In this document: piece by piece, positions 63,178 to 64,000 of the stretch | Layout: each line of letters starts with the position of its first letter | Numbering within the stretch: the stretch's first letter is position 1 | Notes under the pieces: generated by a model | Database searches by the model: none | The model's input: the letters and a program-made list of their open reading frames with translations, nothing else | What the model was told of the DNA's origin: nothing | Program-made: the position numbers and the translations under genes | NCBI GenBank assembly: GCA_018242205.1 | Contig: JAFECJ010000007.1 | Location: forward strand, 62,001-126,000 | Direction of reading: 5' to 3' | DNA length: 64,000 bases | Origin: Pseudomonadota bacterium | GTDB lineage: Bacteria; Pseudomonadota; Alphaproteobacteria; Rhizobiales; Xanthobacteraceae

Positions 63178-64000
63178 ATGGAATTGCGGCTTTACGATAC
63201 CTTGTCGCGCGAGAAGCGCGTTTTCACGCCGATCGATCCGGCCATGGTGCGCATGTATGTGTGCGGGCCGACGGTCTACGACTATGCCCATATCGGCAAC
63301 GCGCGGCCGGTCATCGTCTTCGACGTGCTGTTCCGGCTGCTGCGCCACCTCTACGGCGAAGCCCACGTCAAATATGTCCGCAACATCACCGACGTCGACG
63401 ACAAGATCAATGCGCGCGCCGCCGAGCGCGGCATCGACATCCGCCAACTGACCGAAGAGACCTACAAGAACTTCAAGGAAGACGTCGCCGCCCTCGGCTG
63501 CCTGCCGCCGACCGTCGAGCCTCGCGCAACTGAGCACATCGAGGAGATGAAGGCGATCATCGAGCGCCTGATCAAATCGGGCCACGCTTACGTGGCCGAA
63601 GACAATGTGCTGTTCAACGTGCCGTCGATGTCGGACTACGGCCAGCTCTCCAAGCGGCCGATGGACGAGATGATCGCCGGCGCCCGCGTCGAGGTCGCGC
63701 CTTACAAGAAGGACGCGCAGGACTTCGTGCTGTGGAAGCCGTCGAAGCCCGGCGAGCCGGGCTGGCCGTCGCCGGGCGGCATCAAGACGCCGGGCCGTCC
63801 GGGCTGGCACATCGAATGCTCGGCGATGTCGTGGAAGCATCTCGGCGAGACCTTCGACATCCACGGTGGCGGCATCGATCTCGTGTTTCCGCATCACGAG
63901 AACGAAATCGCGCAATCGCGCTGCGCCTTTCACCAGGATGTCATGGCGAATTATTGGATGCACAACGGCTTCCTGCAGGTCGAAGGCGAGAAGATGTCGA
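63178..64000 (+). CDS. cysS: cysteinyl-tRNA synthetase (partial, cut by window end)
   Basis: The first 274 residues of a class I aminoacyl-tRNA synthetase. The zinc ligand Cys and HIGH-like motif appear in [18 protein letters not shown] near 25-42, [15 protein letters not shown] near 70 is CysS-specific, and [23 protein letters not shown] followed by [11 protein letters not shown] near 210-245 forms the cysteine-specific zinc site. The frame is open to the end of the window, so the KMSKS region is just beginning (GEKMS). The ATG at 63178 is used; an in-frame GTG at 63169 is possible. Confidence 0.97.
   Translation, partial: MELRLYDTLSREKRVFTPIDPAMVRMYVCGPTVYDYAHIGNARPVIVFDVLFRLLRHLYGEAHVKYVRNITDVDDKINARAAERGIDIRQLTEETYKNFKEDVAALGCLPPTVEPRATEHIEEMKAIIERLIKSGHAYVAEDNVLFNVPSMSDYGQLSKRPMDEMIAGARVEVAPYKKDAQDFVLWKPSKPGEPGWPSPGGIKTPGRPGWHIECSAMSWKHLGETFDIHGGGIDLVFPHHENEIAQSRCAFHQDVMANYWMHNGFLQVEGEKMS

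Overview
The window reads as chromosome of a high-GC alphaproteobacterium, most likely Hyphomicrobiales/Rhizobiales near Rhodopseudomonas, Bradyrhizobium or Pseudolabrys. The grounds are the housekeeping genes (gph, rpiA, gor, class II DAHP synthase, glutamine-dependent NAD synthase, cysS), a DUF2865 protein, the many TRAP and Liv-type importers, and hairpin repeats of a kind common in those genomes. This placement is inferred from gene content, not from a marker gene. No rRNA, tRNA, CRISPR array, intact insertion sequence or prophage was seen.

Layout. (1) 1-605: A+T-richer left edge with one doubtful small ORF and three copies of GTGTCACAAG. (2) 606-29822: a 29-kb catabolic island of two divergent gene runs. 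The minus run (9459 down to 606) encodes a complete Liv-type ABC importer, then an alpha/beta hydrolase, an enoyl-CoA hydratase-like protein, a CaiB/BaiF CoA-transferase and an MmgE/PrpD protein. The plus run (9702 to 29822), with many 1-4 base overlaps between genes, encodes a MenB/BadI-like hydrolase, an SDR, three acyl-CoA dehydrogenases, four CaiB/BaiF ORFs (two of them tandem double-domain proteins), an enoyl-CoA hydratase, a thiolase-like protein with its DUF35 Zn-ribbon partner, an Old Yellow Enzyme, a second MmgE/PrpD protein, IclR and LysR regulators, and an NDP-forming acyl-CoA synthetase. (3) 30021-39141: dusA, a TauE/SafE exporter, a TetR/NmrA divergent pair, an aspartic protease, DUF1289, a histidine kinase, a glutathione transferase, an MBL hydrolase and a 3-hydroxyisobutyrate dehydrogenase-like enzyme. 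(4) 39374-47019: apbC, then three tandem TakP-like TRAP binding proteins convergent with one DctM/DctQ membrane pair. (5) 47242-64000: mostly housekeeping (moaA, gph, rpiA, gor, DAHP synthase, NAD synthase, maiA, a hybrid kinase) and the start of cysS.

The main discovery candidate is region 2. The block 15043-20947 (two CaiB partners, acyl-CoA dehydrogenase, enoyl-CoA hydratase, thiolase-like, DUF35) has the enzyme set of the bbs pathway that beta-oxidises benzylsuccinate, but no glycyl-radical benzylsuccinate synthase is present. The thiolase-like protein lacks the usual Cys and His, so it may be an Ltp2-type retro-aldol lyase instead. The island probably imports a carboxylic acid, makes its CoA thioester by CoA transfer or NDP-forming ligation, and beta-oxidises it. 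The substrate cannot be read from sequence.
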